Below, piece after piece: positions 48,177-55,925 of a stretch of DNA of 64,000 bases. Position 1 is the stretch's first letter. Each line of letters opens with the position of its first letter. Source of the stretch: JBQTIQ01 sp052387955 (GTDB lineage: Bacteria > Actinomycetota > Acidimicrobiia > Acidimicrobiales > JACDCH01); contig JBQTIQ010000017.1 of the NCBI GenBank assembly GCA_052387955.1, positions 1-64,000 on the forward strand, read 5' to 3'. A program made the translations under genes and the position numbers. Below the pieces are notes generated by a model. It made no database searches, had not been told where the DNA came from, and saw nothing but the letters and a program-made list of their open reading frames with translations.

Positions 48177-48437
48177 GGCCCCATGGTGGCGGCCCGAGCC
48201 GGCCGGCACGAAATCGGAGGACGGCGGCGCCGGCCCCGGGCACGGCCGCAGGCCCCGATCCGACCAGCAGAAGCGACGGGCCCGACCGCCGCCGCCGTCG
48301 GCGGGCAAGCGCCGCGAGCGCCGATGCCGCGTCCGGGAGGGGCAGCGGGGCTGCTGGCAGCGTGCGGACGGCGCCGGCCGAGCGGAGCGAGGGCACCGCG
48401 GCACTAGGATGATCTGCCCGCTCGACAAGGACGTGGC
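48177..48437. other. GC-rich divergent spacer
   Basis: The 261 bp between the patatin and HelD-like genes contain no convincing gene or structured element. The last part (CTCGACAAGGACGTGGC) supplies the AAGGA ribosome site for the helicase. Confidence 0.3.
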
Positions 48438-50654
48438 TTGGCGATCCATCCAGACCTCGAGGCCGAGCAGGCCTACCTGGACTACGCCTACGACTGCCTC
48501 GAGGACGCCCGCCGCCGGGCGAGCAGCCTCGAGTCGATGGTCGAGGTCAGCCGCGGCGGCACCGAACAGGCCCGCTACGAGCGTGACGTCATCTGGGACA
48601 CGATCCTCGCCCGCCTGCGCGAGCTCGACCTCGGCGATGCCTCCCTCGTCTTCGGGCGCATCGACCGCGACGTCCCCGACGAGTTGGCGGCGCCGGCCGA
48701 GCACGACGGCGAGGGCGACCCCGGTGAAGGCGGCGCCGGCGACGGCGGCGAGCGCTTCTACATCGGCCGGCTGGCGGTGGCCGACTCCCACCAGGAGCCG
48801 GTGGTGGTCGACTGGCGGGCACCGGTGGCCGAGCCCTTCTACCGGGCGACGGGCCGGGCGCCCATGGGGCTCGCCCTGCGCCGCCACTTTGCCACCCGGG
48901 GCCGCCAGCTGCTCGGCATCGAAGATGAGCTGTTCGGTGCCGCCGCGGCGCGCCTCGGCGCCGCCCCCGACGGTGCCCCGCTCATCGGCGCCAACGGCGG
49001 TGCCCGCAACGGCGCCGGCGCTGGCGCCGACGGCGAGGGCCTGCAGGGCTACAGCACGCTCATCGCCGCCCTCGAGACGGCCCGGACCGGGCGCCTCGGC
49101 GACATCGTCGCCACCATCCAGGGCGAACAGGACGAGATCATCCGCTCCGAGCTGCCTGGCGTGCTCGTCGTCCAGGGCGGGCCGGGGACGGGCAAGACGG
49201 TCGTCGCCCTGCACCGGGCCGCCTATCTGCTCTACACCTACCGCTTCCCCCTCGAGGGCCAGGGGGTGCTGGTGGTGGGGCCCAACCGTCTGTTCCTGGG
49301 CTACATCGAACAGGTCCTCCCGTCGTTGGGCGAGGCCGGTGTCGAGCTCGCCGTGCTCCCCGACCTGCTCGAGGAGCGGGTCGGGGTGACCGGGGCCGAC
49401 CGGCCCCCGGCGGCGCGGATCAAGGGCGACCTGCGCATGGCCAAGGTCCTGGCGCGGGCGGTGCGCGACCGGCGCCGGCCGCTGCGCCGCGACCTGAGGG
49501 TCGGCTTCGGGACCGAGACGCTGCGGCTGACGGTGTCCCAGAGCGCGATGATCGTCTCCGACGCCCGGCGTCGTGCCCGGACCCACAACGCCGGCCGGCG
49601 TTTCGTCGAGCAATCGCTGTTCGACCAGCTGGCGGAGTCGAGCCACAACGATGCCGACCGCGACGCGGTCAGGGCCGGCCTGCGCCATACCGTGGCGGTC
49701 CGTGAGGCGCTCGATTGGATGTGGCCGGTGCTTACGCCGGCGGAGCTGCTCCACGACCTGTACGGGTCGCGGGCGCTGTTGCGCTCGGCGGGCCGAGGCC
49801 AGCTCGGCGATGACGACCTCGCCGCCCTGGAGCGGGACCGTTCGGCCTCCGTCGCCGACGTCGTGTTCACCACCGACGATGTGCCGTTGCTCGACGAGGC
49901 CCGAGCGCTGCTGGGGGCGCGTCCCCGTCGGAACGGGCGCCCCGGCGACGACGACGTGCGGACGTACGGCCACATCGTGGTGGACGAGGTGCAGGACCTG
50001 TCACCCATGCAGCTGCGGATGCTGTCACGCCGTTCGCTCAGTGGGTCGATGACCGTCGTGGGTGACATCGCCCAGGCCACCGGCGCGTGGGCCCACCCGG
50101 ACTGGGACGAGATCCTGGACAACCTGCCCCGGCGCCGGCCCTCACGGCGGGCCGAGCTCACCATCGGCTACCGCATCCCGGCCCCGAACATGGAGCTGGC
50201 AGCCCGGGTGCTGGCCGTGGCCCTCCCCGAGCTCCGACCGCCACGGTCGGTCCGCCACACCGGGGCCGGCCCCCGCATCGTGGACGCCTCCGCCGAGGCC
50301 GACATCGGCGCCGCGGTGGCTGCCGCCGCGGCGGAGGAGCTCGCCGCCGCCGGCACCGGCAACGTGGCCGTGATCGTGCCGGCGTCGCTGCTCGACCCGG
50401 TGGCCGACGCTCTGACCCGGGCGGGCACATCGTTCGGGACGGCGGCCCGCAACGGCCTCGCCGAACAGGTGACGCTGGTGCCGGTGAGCCTGGTCAAGGG
50501 ACTCGAACTGGACGCCACCGTTGTGGTCGAGCCGGCGGCCATCGTCGACGAGGAGGCCCAAGGGTTGCGGGCTCTCTACGTCGCCCTGACCCGGGCCACC
50601 CAGCGCCTCACGGTCGTACACCACCGGCCGCTGCCCGGGTACCTCGCCGGGTGA
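48438..50654 (+). CDS. HelD-like superfamily 1 helicase
   Basis: The 738 residues match the HelD/UvrD-like family. A coiled N-terminus (LEAEQAYLDYAYDCLEDARRR) precedes VVVDWRAPVAEPFYRA, a HelD hallmark. Walker A is QGGPGTGKTVVALHRAAYLLY near residue 246, Walker B is DEVQDLSPMQLRML near 515, and motif VI is LRALYVALTRATQRLTVV. HelD proteins bind RNA polymerase and recycle stalled complexes; some actinobacterial members protect from rifampicin. The start is a TTG with AAGGA 7 bp upstream. The stop is followed by the A1-IR composite repeat. Confidence 0.9.
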   Translation: MAIHPDLEAEQAYLDYAYDCLEDARRRASSLESMVEVSRGGTEQARYERDVIWDTILARLRELDLGDASLVFGRIDRDVPDELAAPAEHDGEGDPGEGGAGDGGERFYIGRLAVADSHQEPVVVDWRAPVAEPFYRATGRAPMGLALRRHFATRGRQLLGIEDELFGAAAARLGAAPDGAPLIGANGGARNGAGAGADGEGLQGYSTLIAALETARTGRLGDIVATIQGEQDEIIRSELPGVLVVQGGPGTGKTVVALHRAAYLLYTYRFPLEGQGVLVVGPNRLFLGYIEQVLPSLGEAGVELAVLPDLLEERVGVTGADRPPAARIKGDLRMAKVLARAVRDRRRPLRRDLRVGFGTETLRLTVSQSAMIVSDARRRARTHNAGRRFVEQSLFDQLAESSHNDADRDAVRAGLRHTVAVREALDWMWPVLTPAELLHDLYGSRALLRSAGRGQLGDDDLAALERDRSASVADVVFTTDDVPLLDEARALLGARPRRNGRPGDDDVRTYGHIVVDEVQDLSPMQLRMLSRRSLSGSMTVVGDIAQATGAWAHPDWDEILDNLPRRRPSRRAELTIGYRIPAPNMELAARVLAVALPELRPPRSVRHTGAGPRIVDASAEADIGAAVAAAAAEELAAAGTGNVAVIVPASLLDPVADALTRAGTSFGTAARNGLAEQVTLVPVSLVKGLELDATVVVEPAAIVDEEAQGLRALYVALTRATQRLTVVHHRPLPGYLAG

Positions 50655-50686
50655 GGGGCACCCCGTGCCGCCACCCGGCAGATCTA

Positions 50687-50749
50687 GCTGGGGGGCTGCG
50701 CTCCCCGGCCCCCATCCCCGCCCGGCTCCCTGGCGGTTGCTCGGTCGGT
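50687..50749 (+). repeat. family A1 repeat, copy 4
   Basis: GCTGGGGGGCTGCGCTCCCC through TTGCTCGGTCGGT is the plus-oriented A1 unit. It lies 32 bp after the HelD-like stop and is directly followed by the 56-bp inverted-repeat element. Confidence 0.8.
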
Positions 50750-50805
50750 ATCTGCTCGGCCCCGGGACCTGTGACAACGTCATGCCTTCTCGGGACCGAG
50801 CAGAT
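50750..50805. repeat. 56-bp element with terminal inverted repeats, copy 2
   Basis: ATCTGCTCGGCCC and GGGACCGAGCAGAT are the ends, with one mismatch relative to perfect arms. It is the reverse-oriented counterpart of 20230-20285 and has the same length. The ATG used by the following lipoprotein gene (50782) lies inside it. Confidence 0.75.
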
Positions 50806-52134
50806 CTAGTCCCCCGGCGGCGCGCCCTCACGGCGAGGGCGGTCGGCGTCGCGCTCGCCCTGGCCCTGGCGGCAGGGTGCAGCGATGACCGGGCCCGGCC
50901 GGCGGCTGCCACCGTCACCCTCCCCGGGCGCGGGCTGGCCACGTCGACGCCGTCGTCGTCGACCACCACCACGACGGTCCCGGTCGACACCGGCGACGGG
51001 ACCGGGATGGTGCTCACCACCGGGCCCGTCCCCTCGGCCGCGGAGCCGGCCGGCGCCGCCGCCGGACCGACGGCCACCCCTTCACCGGTGCCGGCCCCAG
51101 CCCCGGGCCCCGCCGCCGACCCAGGCACGCCCGCCGAGACGCCTCCGGTCGAGCCCAGCGCCGCGGTCGGCGCCGCCACCGCGGCGGTGCCGGCCACGAC
51201 CGAAGCCGCGGACGACCTCGGCGCGGCGGCCGATGTGGTCCGTCACCGCTTCATCGCCGCCGGTGTGCAGCCAATGGTGGCCGTTGCCGGCGAGCGCCTG
51301 ATGGTCCACTACGCCGGCGGCCTCGAACCCGACGACGCCCTCGACCTCGCCCGTTCCCGCGGTGAGCTCGTGGCCCGGCCGGTACTCGCCGTCGACCCCG
51401 CCTGCGAGCTCACCGCCACCGTGCCAGCCGCTCCCGCCCTCGACGACGACGGTGTCGTCTGGTTCCGCGATCTGGCCCAGGGCTGCCTCCAGGTCGGGCC
51501 CGGCCTCGTGGTCCCCACCGTCGAGGCCGACGCCGTCGTCGCCGACGGTCGCTGGTCGGTGCCGGTCACCGTCCCCCCCGGTGCGGTCGAGCCCCTGAGC
51601 GAGTTGGCGTCGCGCTGCGTGCGAGCCGACCCCTCCTGTCCCGGGGGCCGCATCGCCTTCATGGTCGACGCCCTGGTGGAGGCGGCCCCGGTGGCCCGGC
51701 CTCGCTCGGTCGAACGGCCCGAACTGTCCCTCGTGGGGCCCTTCGCCGAGAGCGAGGCCAAACGGCTGGCGGGGCTGCTGTCGCAGCCTCCGCTGGCCCG
51801 GCCCCTGCGGGTGCTGGTACCACCGGTCGGGGTGCGGCGGGTGACCATCGGTGCCGCCGCCCTCGTCGGCCCGGCCACGGCGGTGCTGGTGCGGTTCGGC
51901 CCCGACGACCCCGAGCCGTCCGATGCGGTGTACCGGCTGGCCCAGGCCCTGGCGGCCCGCCTCGGGCTGCTCGGGGCCAGTGCCGGCTATCTCGTCGGGG
52001 ACGACCAGGCCGGGCTGTTGACGGTGCTGGTGGCGGGGGCCGAATCGACCGACGACCTGCAGGAGGCGATCGCCGCCGCCGGCGGCGTCGACGATCGCTC
52101 CCGCATGCTGGTGACCAGCGCACTGGTCCTCTAA
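50782..52134 (+). CDS. lipoprotein with SecD-like P1 head domain
   Basis: This 450-residue protein has a signal with VGVALALALAAGCSDD (lipobox AAGC) and a Pro/Ala/Thr-rich linker of about 100 residues. A block follows like the periplasmic P1 head of SecD: RFIAAGVQPMVAVAGERLMV, GELVARPVL, RIAFMVDALVEAAPVARP, and LVGPFAESEAKRLAGLLSQP with PLARPLRVL. No SecD membrane helices exist. The last 100 residues are an unassigned alpha/beta region. It cannot be a Sec motor and may bind emerging proteins or regulate secretion; that is inference. The ATG lies in a repeat and is the only start available. Confidence 0.7.
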   Translation: MPSRDRADLVPRRRALTARAVGVALALALAAGCSDDRARPAAATVTLPGRGLATSTPSSSTTTTTVPVDTGDGTGMVLTTGPVPSAAEPAGAAAGPTATPSPVPAPAPGPAADPGTPAETPPVEPSAAVGAATAAVPATTEAADDLGAAADVVRHRFIAAGVQPMVAVAGERLMVHYAGGLEPDDALDLARSRGELVARPVLAVDPACELTATVPAAPALDDDGVVWFRDLAQGCLQVGPGLVVPTVEADAVVADGRWSVPVTVPPGAVEPLSELASRCVRADPSCPGGRIAFMVDALVEAAPVARPRSVERPELSLVGPFAESEAKRLAGLLSQPPLARPLRVLVPPVGVRRVTIGAAALVGPATAVLVRFGPDDPEPSDAVYRLAQALAARLGLLGASAGYLVGDDQAGLLTVLVAGAESTDDLQEAIAAAGGVDDRSRMLVTSALVL

Positions 52135-52165
52135 TGCACGGCCGTGGCGGAGCGGATCCCGTCCG

Positions 52166-52825
52166 CTACTGGACCGCGAGCACGCCCTTCATGCCCTTCT
52201 GCAGGTGGGTCTGGCCGTCGGCGGCTTCCACGATGCAGAACATCGTGTAGCTGCCGGCGGCCAGCTGATAGGTCGCGTTGCAGCTCTCCCCGGGGCCGAA
52301 GGCCTCGAGCTCGAAGGCGCCGGCGGCGGCGAGGGCGGCCTCGTCGGGAGCGCCCTCGGACGTCAGCGGAACCTCACCCCCGCCGGGCAGGAAGGCCAGC
52401 TCGTGGTCCTCGTCGCCGGTGTTGCGGGCTTTGAACGTGACCGTCCCGGCCGCCACCTCGATGGTCGCCGGGGCGAAGGCGTAGTTGGACAACACGACGT
52501 CCACGCTCGACGTCGCCCCCGCTTCGAGGTCGGTGCCGACCGGGCTGCAGGCAGCCCCGGTGGCGGTGCTGGCCGAGCCCGAGCCCGAGCCCGCCGGCGC
52601 CTCGGAGCTGGCGGCCGCCGTCGACCCCGATCCCGATCCCGACGCCGAACCCGAGCCGGACCCGGACCCGGACCCAGACCCAGACCCGGAGACCGAACCG
52701 CCGGCGGACGAGCTACCGATGTCGCGCACGGTCGATCCGTCATCGTCACCGCATGCCGCCACCGCCAACGGCAGCAGGGCGAGTAGCAGGGAGAGGCCCA
52801 AGACGGGCCAAGGACGGGTCTTCAT
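52166..52825 (-). CDS. cupredoxin lipoprotein with (Gly-Ser)n linker
   Basis: This 219-residue exported lipoprotein (LLLALLPLAVAACGDDD) has a 60-residue Gly/Ser-rich linker followed by a cupredoxin-like domain. Candidate type 1 copper ligands are His in DEDHELAFLPG, Cys in TMFCIVEAADG, His in QTHLQKG and Met in KGMKG. It could shuttle electrons or copper outside the cell. The linker is encoded by near-perfect short repeats. The N-terminus overlaps the GT-C gene end by 80 bp. Confidence 0.78.
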   Translation of the reverse strand: MKTRPWPVLGLSLLLALLPLAVAACGDDDGSTVRDIGSSSAGGSVSGSGSGSGSGSGSGSASGSGSGSTAAASSEAPAGSGSGSASTATGAACSPVGTDLEAGATSSVDVVLSNYAFAPATIEVAAGTVTFKARNTGDEDHELAFLPGGGEVPLTSEGAPDEAALAAAGAFELEAFGPGESCNATYQLAAGSYTMFCIVEAADGQTHLQKGMKGVLAVQ

Positions 52826-54224
52826 CAGTGTTCCTCCGGTCAGATGGTGGTGTCGCTCCTGGCGCCGCTCCTCGCCATCGCCAGCCGGCGCCGGCGAGGG
52901 CGACGACCGCGACGGTCCAGGCCGCGTGCAGGACGAGGTTGGTGCCGGCGAGGCTGCGTTCGTCGGGCAGAGCAGCGCGCCATAGCTGGTACAGCGGGTT
53001 GGCGGTGCGGTCGAAGTCGATGACGAGCCGGAGCCGCCCGGTGACCACCTCGGTCAGCAGCCAGGCCCAGGTCGCCACCCCGACGGCAGCGAGGGCGAGG
53101 AAGCCGGCCCGGGCACGGGCGCCGGCCTGGGGCAGCCACCAGGCGACGGTCAGCACCATTGCCGGTACGACCACCACCACCTGGCGTCCCGGCCACCACC
53201 AGCCGTGCATGGTGAGGGCTACGAAGGTGGCGACCAGCCACCCCGCGGCCAGGGGCAGGGCGAGGGTGTCCCAGCCCGGTGGGCGCCGCCGGGCCAACGC
53301 GCCGAGGGCGGGGACGGCGAAGAGGAATGCCGGCGCCCACGCCGCCAGGCCGAAGCTGCGGTCGACCAGCAGACCCACGAGCCGGTTCGAGCGGCCCCCG
53401 TAGTCGACCTCGGTACCGACGACGGTGAACTCGCCCCCCACGAAGTGGTCCCCCGAGGCGTAGGAGGTCCATCCGCCGTAGCGCACCAGGTGCAGCCCGA
53501 CGAAGGCGGCGCCGGCGGCTCCCACCGCGGCGGCGGCGACGGCTAGGCGGTACCGGTCACCCGGCTCGTCGCGCCGCCACAGGCGCACGACGGTGATCCC
53601 GGCCACGACGGCGGCGATGGGGGCGTACTTGACCGCCAGCCACGGCAGCGCCACCACCGAACCGGCCACCACGGCCATGCCGCCCCGGCCCAGGGGCCCG
53701 GTCAGAGCCCCGATCGCCGCGGTCACGGCCAGCGCCGCCGGCAGCTCGGGGTAGATCTGGGTCCCGTAGGGGGCAAGGGGGGCGGCGGCGGCGAAGGCCA
53801 GGACCACGACCGACGCCCACCCCGGCGGGGTGGCGAACCGCCGGGCGGCGACCCACACCAGGGCCGCCGCCAGCATGCCGGCCACCACGGCCATGGCCGC
53901 CTTGGCCCCCGCCCATCCGCCCACGCCCACCGGGGCTGCGAGCAGGGCCGGCAGCAGCGGGTCGTGGGGGCTGACCTCGTCGCCTCCGGCCTGGGGCTCG
54001 GTCTGGCGGGGCAGGCGAGCCTCGTGCCACGATCGCCACCGCTCGGCGCTCAGTTCGTCGGCGATGTCGAGCGAACCGTCCTCCCACAGGCTCAGCGCGG
54101 TGGTGAGGTACTGGGGCTCATCGGCCGTGGTGCGGGCGCCGTAGGTGGCCCGGGCCGGGATGCCGAGCGCGCACCAGCCAGCCACGGCGGCACCGACCGC
54201 CACCATCGCCGGGCGCAGTCCCAT
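52746..54224 (-). CDS. GT-C-fold membrane glycosyltransferase-like protein
   Basis: This 492-residue protein has about eleven hydrophobic spans and the first-loop acidic motif TTADEPQYLTTALSL characteristic of GT-C glycosyltransferases that use polyprenyl-phosphate sugars. The Arg/Asp-rich loop SLDIADELSAERWRSWHEAR follows. A C-terminal soluble tail overlaps the cupredoxin gene by 80 bp. The GT2 gene is divergent 51 bp away and could supply the polyprenyl-phosphate mannose or glucose donor, which is inference. Confidence 0.75.
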   Translation of the reverse strand: MGLRPAMVAVGAAVAGWCALGIPARATYGARTTADEPQYLTTALSLWEDGSLDIADELSAERWRSWHEARLPRQTEPQAGGDEVSPHDPLLPALLAAPVGVGGWAGAKAAMAVVAGMLAAALVWVAARRFATPPGWASVVVLAFAAAAPLAPYGTQIYPELPAALAVTAAIGALTGPLGRGGMAVVAGSVVALPWLAVKYAPIAAVVAGITVVRLWRRDEPGDRYRLAVAAAAVGAAGAAFVGLHLVRYGGWTSYASGDHFVGGEFTVVGTEVDYGGRSNRLVGLLVDRSFGLAAWAPAFLFAVPALGALARRRPPGWDTLALPLAAGWLVATFVALTMHGWWWPGRQVVVVVPAMVLTVAWWLPQAGARARAGFLALAAVGVATWAWLLTEVVTGRLRLVIDFDRTANPLYQLWRAALPDERSLAGTNLVLHAAWTVAVVALAGAGWRWRGAAPGATPPSDRRNTDEDPSLARLGPLPATRPAAVGGGGMR

Positions 54225-54275
54225 TGGCGCCGGACAGTAGCGAAGCGGCGTGACCTGTGTAAATCTGCCCTAACA

Positions 54276-55058
54276 ATGACTATGGGCCGAGCAGAACGAG
54301 GGATCGCTACCCAGCCGGCGCCGGTGGTCCTGTTCCTGCCCGCGCACAACGAGGAGGCCACCGTCGCCGGGGTGATCGCCCGGGTGCCGTCGATGGTCGG
54401 GGGCCACCCCGTCCGCTGCCTGGTGGTCGACGACGGCTCGACCGACTCGACCCCCGTGGTGGCCGCCGCCGCCGGCGCCGAGGTCCTGTCGTTGCCGGCC
54501 AACCGCGGCCTGGGTGCGGCCGTGCGCTGCGGGCTGGCGGCGGCGGTCGACGCCGGTGCGGTGGCGGTGGCGTTCTGCGATGCCGACGAGGAGTACGACC
54601 CGGCCGAGCTCGGGGCCCTGCTCGGCCCGATCCTGGAGGGCAGGGCCGACTACGTCGTGGGCTCCCGGGTCGCGGGCCTGCCCCGGCGGATGCGGCCCCA
54701 GCGCTGGGCCGGCAACCGGGTGCTGTCGGCGGCGTTGTCGGTCCTGGCCCGACAGCACATCACCGACGGCCAGAGCGGTTTCCGAGCCCTGTCCCGGCAG
54801 GCGGCGGCCGATTCCGAGGTCATCCACGACTACAACTACGCCCAGGTCCTCACCCTCGACCTGCTGGCCAAGGGATTCGACTACGTCGAGGTCCCGATCA
54901 CGTACCGCCACCGCACCGTCGGGCGCTCGTTCGTGCACCTGTTGCCCTACCTCGCCCACGTGGTGCCGGCGGTGTGGCGTGAGCTCCGCTCCGCCCGCCT
55001 CGAGCCGACGAAAGGGCTCCGGCGTCCCGCCGGCGCAGGGCTGTCAGCGGACCAGTAG
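54276..55058 (+). CDS. GT2 family glycosyltransferase (DPM synthase-like)
   Basis: This 260-residue GT-A enzyme has VVLFLPAHNEEATVAGVI, the nucleotide Asp in VVDDGSTDSTPVV, the DxD motif AFCDADEEYDP, and the acceptor-side block ADYVVGSRVAGLPRRM. The later Q-S-G-F segment ITDGQSGFRALSR and YVEVPITYRHRTVG are typical of polyprenyl-phosphate glycosyltransferases. No membrane span follows. It starts with an ATG at 54276, with a second at 54282. The end overlaps the convergent DtxR gene by 15 bp. Confidence 0.88.
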   Translation: MTMGRAERGIATQPAPVVLFLPAHNEEATVAGVIARVPSMVGGHPVRCLVVDDGSTDSTPVVAAAAGAEVLSLPANRGLGAAVRCGLAAAVDAGAVAVAFCDADEEYDPAELGALLGPILEGRADYVVGSRVAGLPRRMRPQRWAGNRVLSAALSVLARQHITDGQSGFRALSRQAAADSEVIHDYNYAQVLTLDLLAKGFDYVEVPITYRHRTVGRSFVHLLPYLAHVVPAVWRELRSARLEPTKGLRRPAGAGLSADQ

Positions 55059-55718
55059 GGCGAGGATGCGTTGGCTGGCGAAGGCGCCTATGCCGACGTG
55101 GCGACCTTCGATCTCGACGGTGGTGGTGCCGTCAGGGGACGCGGCAGTGACCGTGCCCCGCCGGCCGGGGACCACCGAGGCGTCCTCCAGGAACTCGAGC
55201 AGCCCGGGGGCGAACTCGAGCTCTTCGGGGATGCGGCTCACGGTGAACTCGGAGCCCACCGCCAGCTCGGCCAGAGCCACGGTGTCGGGTGCGGCGTAGT
55301 CGCTCCCGGGAATGGGGTTGCCGTGCGGGCAGGTGGTCGGGTCGCCCAGGACCCGTACGATGGCGGCTTCGACCGGGTCGGAGATGACGTGCTCCCACTT
55401 GCCCGCCTCCTTGTGGGCGTCGGCCCACGAGAGGCCGAGGATGTCGGTGAGCAGGCGTTCGGCCAGCCGGTGGCGGCGCACGACCTGCTCCGCCAACCGG
55501 GTGCCGCCGGCGGTGAGGACGATCTTGCCGCCCTTGACGCCGACCAGCCCCTCCGACTCCATGCGCCGCATCATCTCGGAGACGGCAGGACGGGAAACCT
55601 CGAGCCGCTCGGCGATCCGCGCCTGGATGACGTCGACCTCGTCCTCGCGGAGCTCGAAGATCGTCTCGCAGTACTCCTCGAAGGCCGGGTGCCACTCCTG
55701 AGCACGGTTTTCCGCCAT
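55044..55718 (-). CDS. DtxR-family metal-responsive regulator (variant site)
   Basis: This 224-residue regulator has the winged-helix segment VIQARIAERLEVSRPAVSEMMRRME, the metal-site helix HRLAERLLTDILGL with His79/Glu83 equivalents, and AHKEAGKWEHVISD. In DtxR the primary site uses Cys102, Glu105 and His106; here the Cys102 position is Gly while Glu and His remain. TTCPHGNPIPG follows, as in the C-terminal linker. A FeoA/SH3-like domain ends the protein. It probably represses metal uptake genes with Fe2+ or Mn2+, but the ligand change makes its metal uncertain. The ATG at 55718 is chosen. Confidence 0.85.
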   Translation of the reverse strand: MAENRAQEWHPAFEEYCETIFELREDEVDVIQARIAERLEVSRPAVSEMMRRMESEGLVGVKGGKIVLTAGGTRLAEQVVRRHRLAERLLTDILGLSWADAHKEAGKWEHVISDPVEAAIVRVLGDPTTCPHGNPIPGSDYAAPDTVALAELAVGSEFTVSRIPEELEFAPGLLEFLEDASVVPGRRGTVTAASPDGTTTVEIEGRHVGIGAFASQRILALLVR

Positions 55719-55925
55719 CGTCGAAAAGTGTACGCCTCCACGCCGCCGGCGGGGCGCTGGAGACCACGTCGTGTCCCGCCCCTCCCGACGGCGCCGGGGA
55801 CGAGGACGAACGTGGCCATACCGGTGGGACGCGGTGCTCGGCGACAACTCATCGCCGGCCACCACCGCGGGGGTGAGCTCGCTGTCGTCCGGGACGCCGG
55901 CAGGGGCGTCCATGTGCCCACGGCG
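55719..55925. other. spacer between the DtxR-family gene and the ligase
   Basis: The 207 bp include an open frame continuing from the DtxR gene on the minus strand to an ATG at 55913, but the residues are unconserved and Arg/Pro-rich. I see no other gene, promoter motif or repeat. Confidence 0.3.

Larger units (their letters stand above)
50680..50809 (+). mobile_element. composite repeat bracketed by AGATCTAG
   Basis: An A1 unit and a 56-bp inverted-repeat element are joined here and flanked by AGATCTAG at 50680-50687 and 50802-50809. The arrangement resembles a short non-autonomous element with an 8-bp flanking duplication, though the right AGATCTAG overlaps the terminal arm. No transposase is present. 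The reverse-oriented relative at 20230-20348 has the same two parts. Confidence 0.5.

Noticed and set aside
52560..52700. Gly/Ser repeat stretch as a separate repeat locus
   Set aside because: It codes for the linker of the cupredoxin lipoprotein in a continuous frame.
55719..55913. N-terminal extension of the DtxR-family protein from ATG 55913
   Set aside because: The residues are Arg/Pro-rich and unconserved, while MAENRAQEW directly precedes the winged helix.
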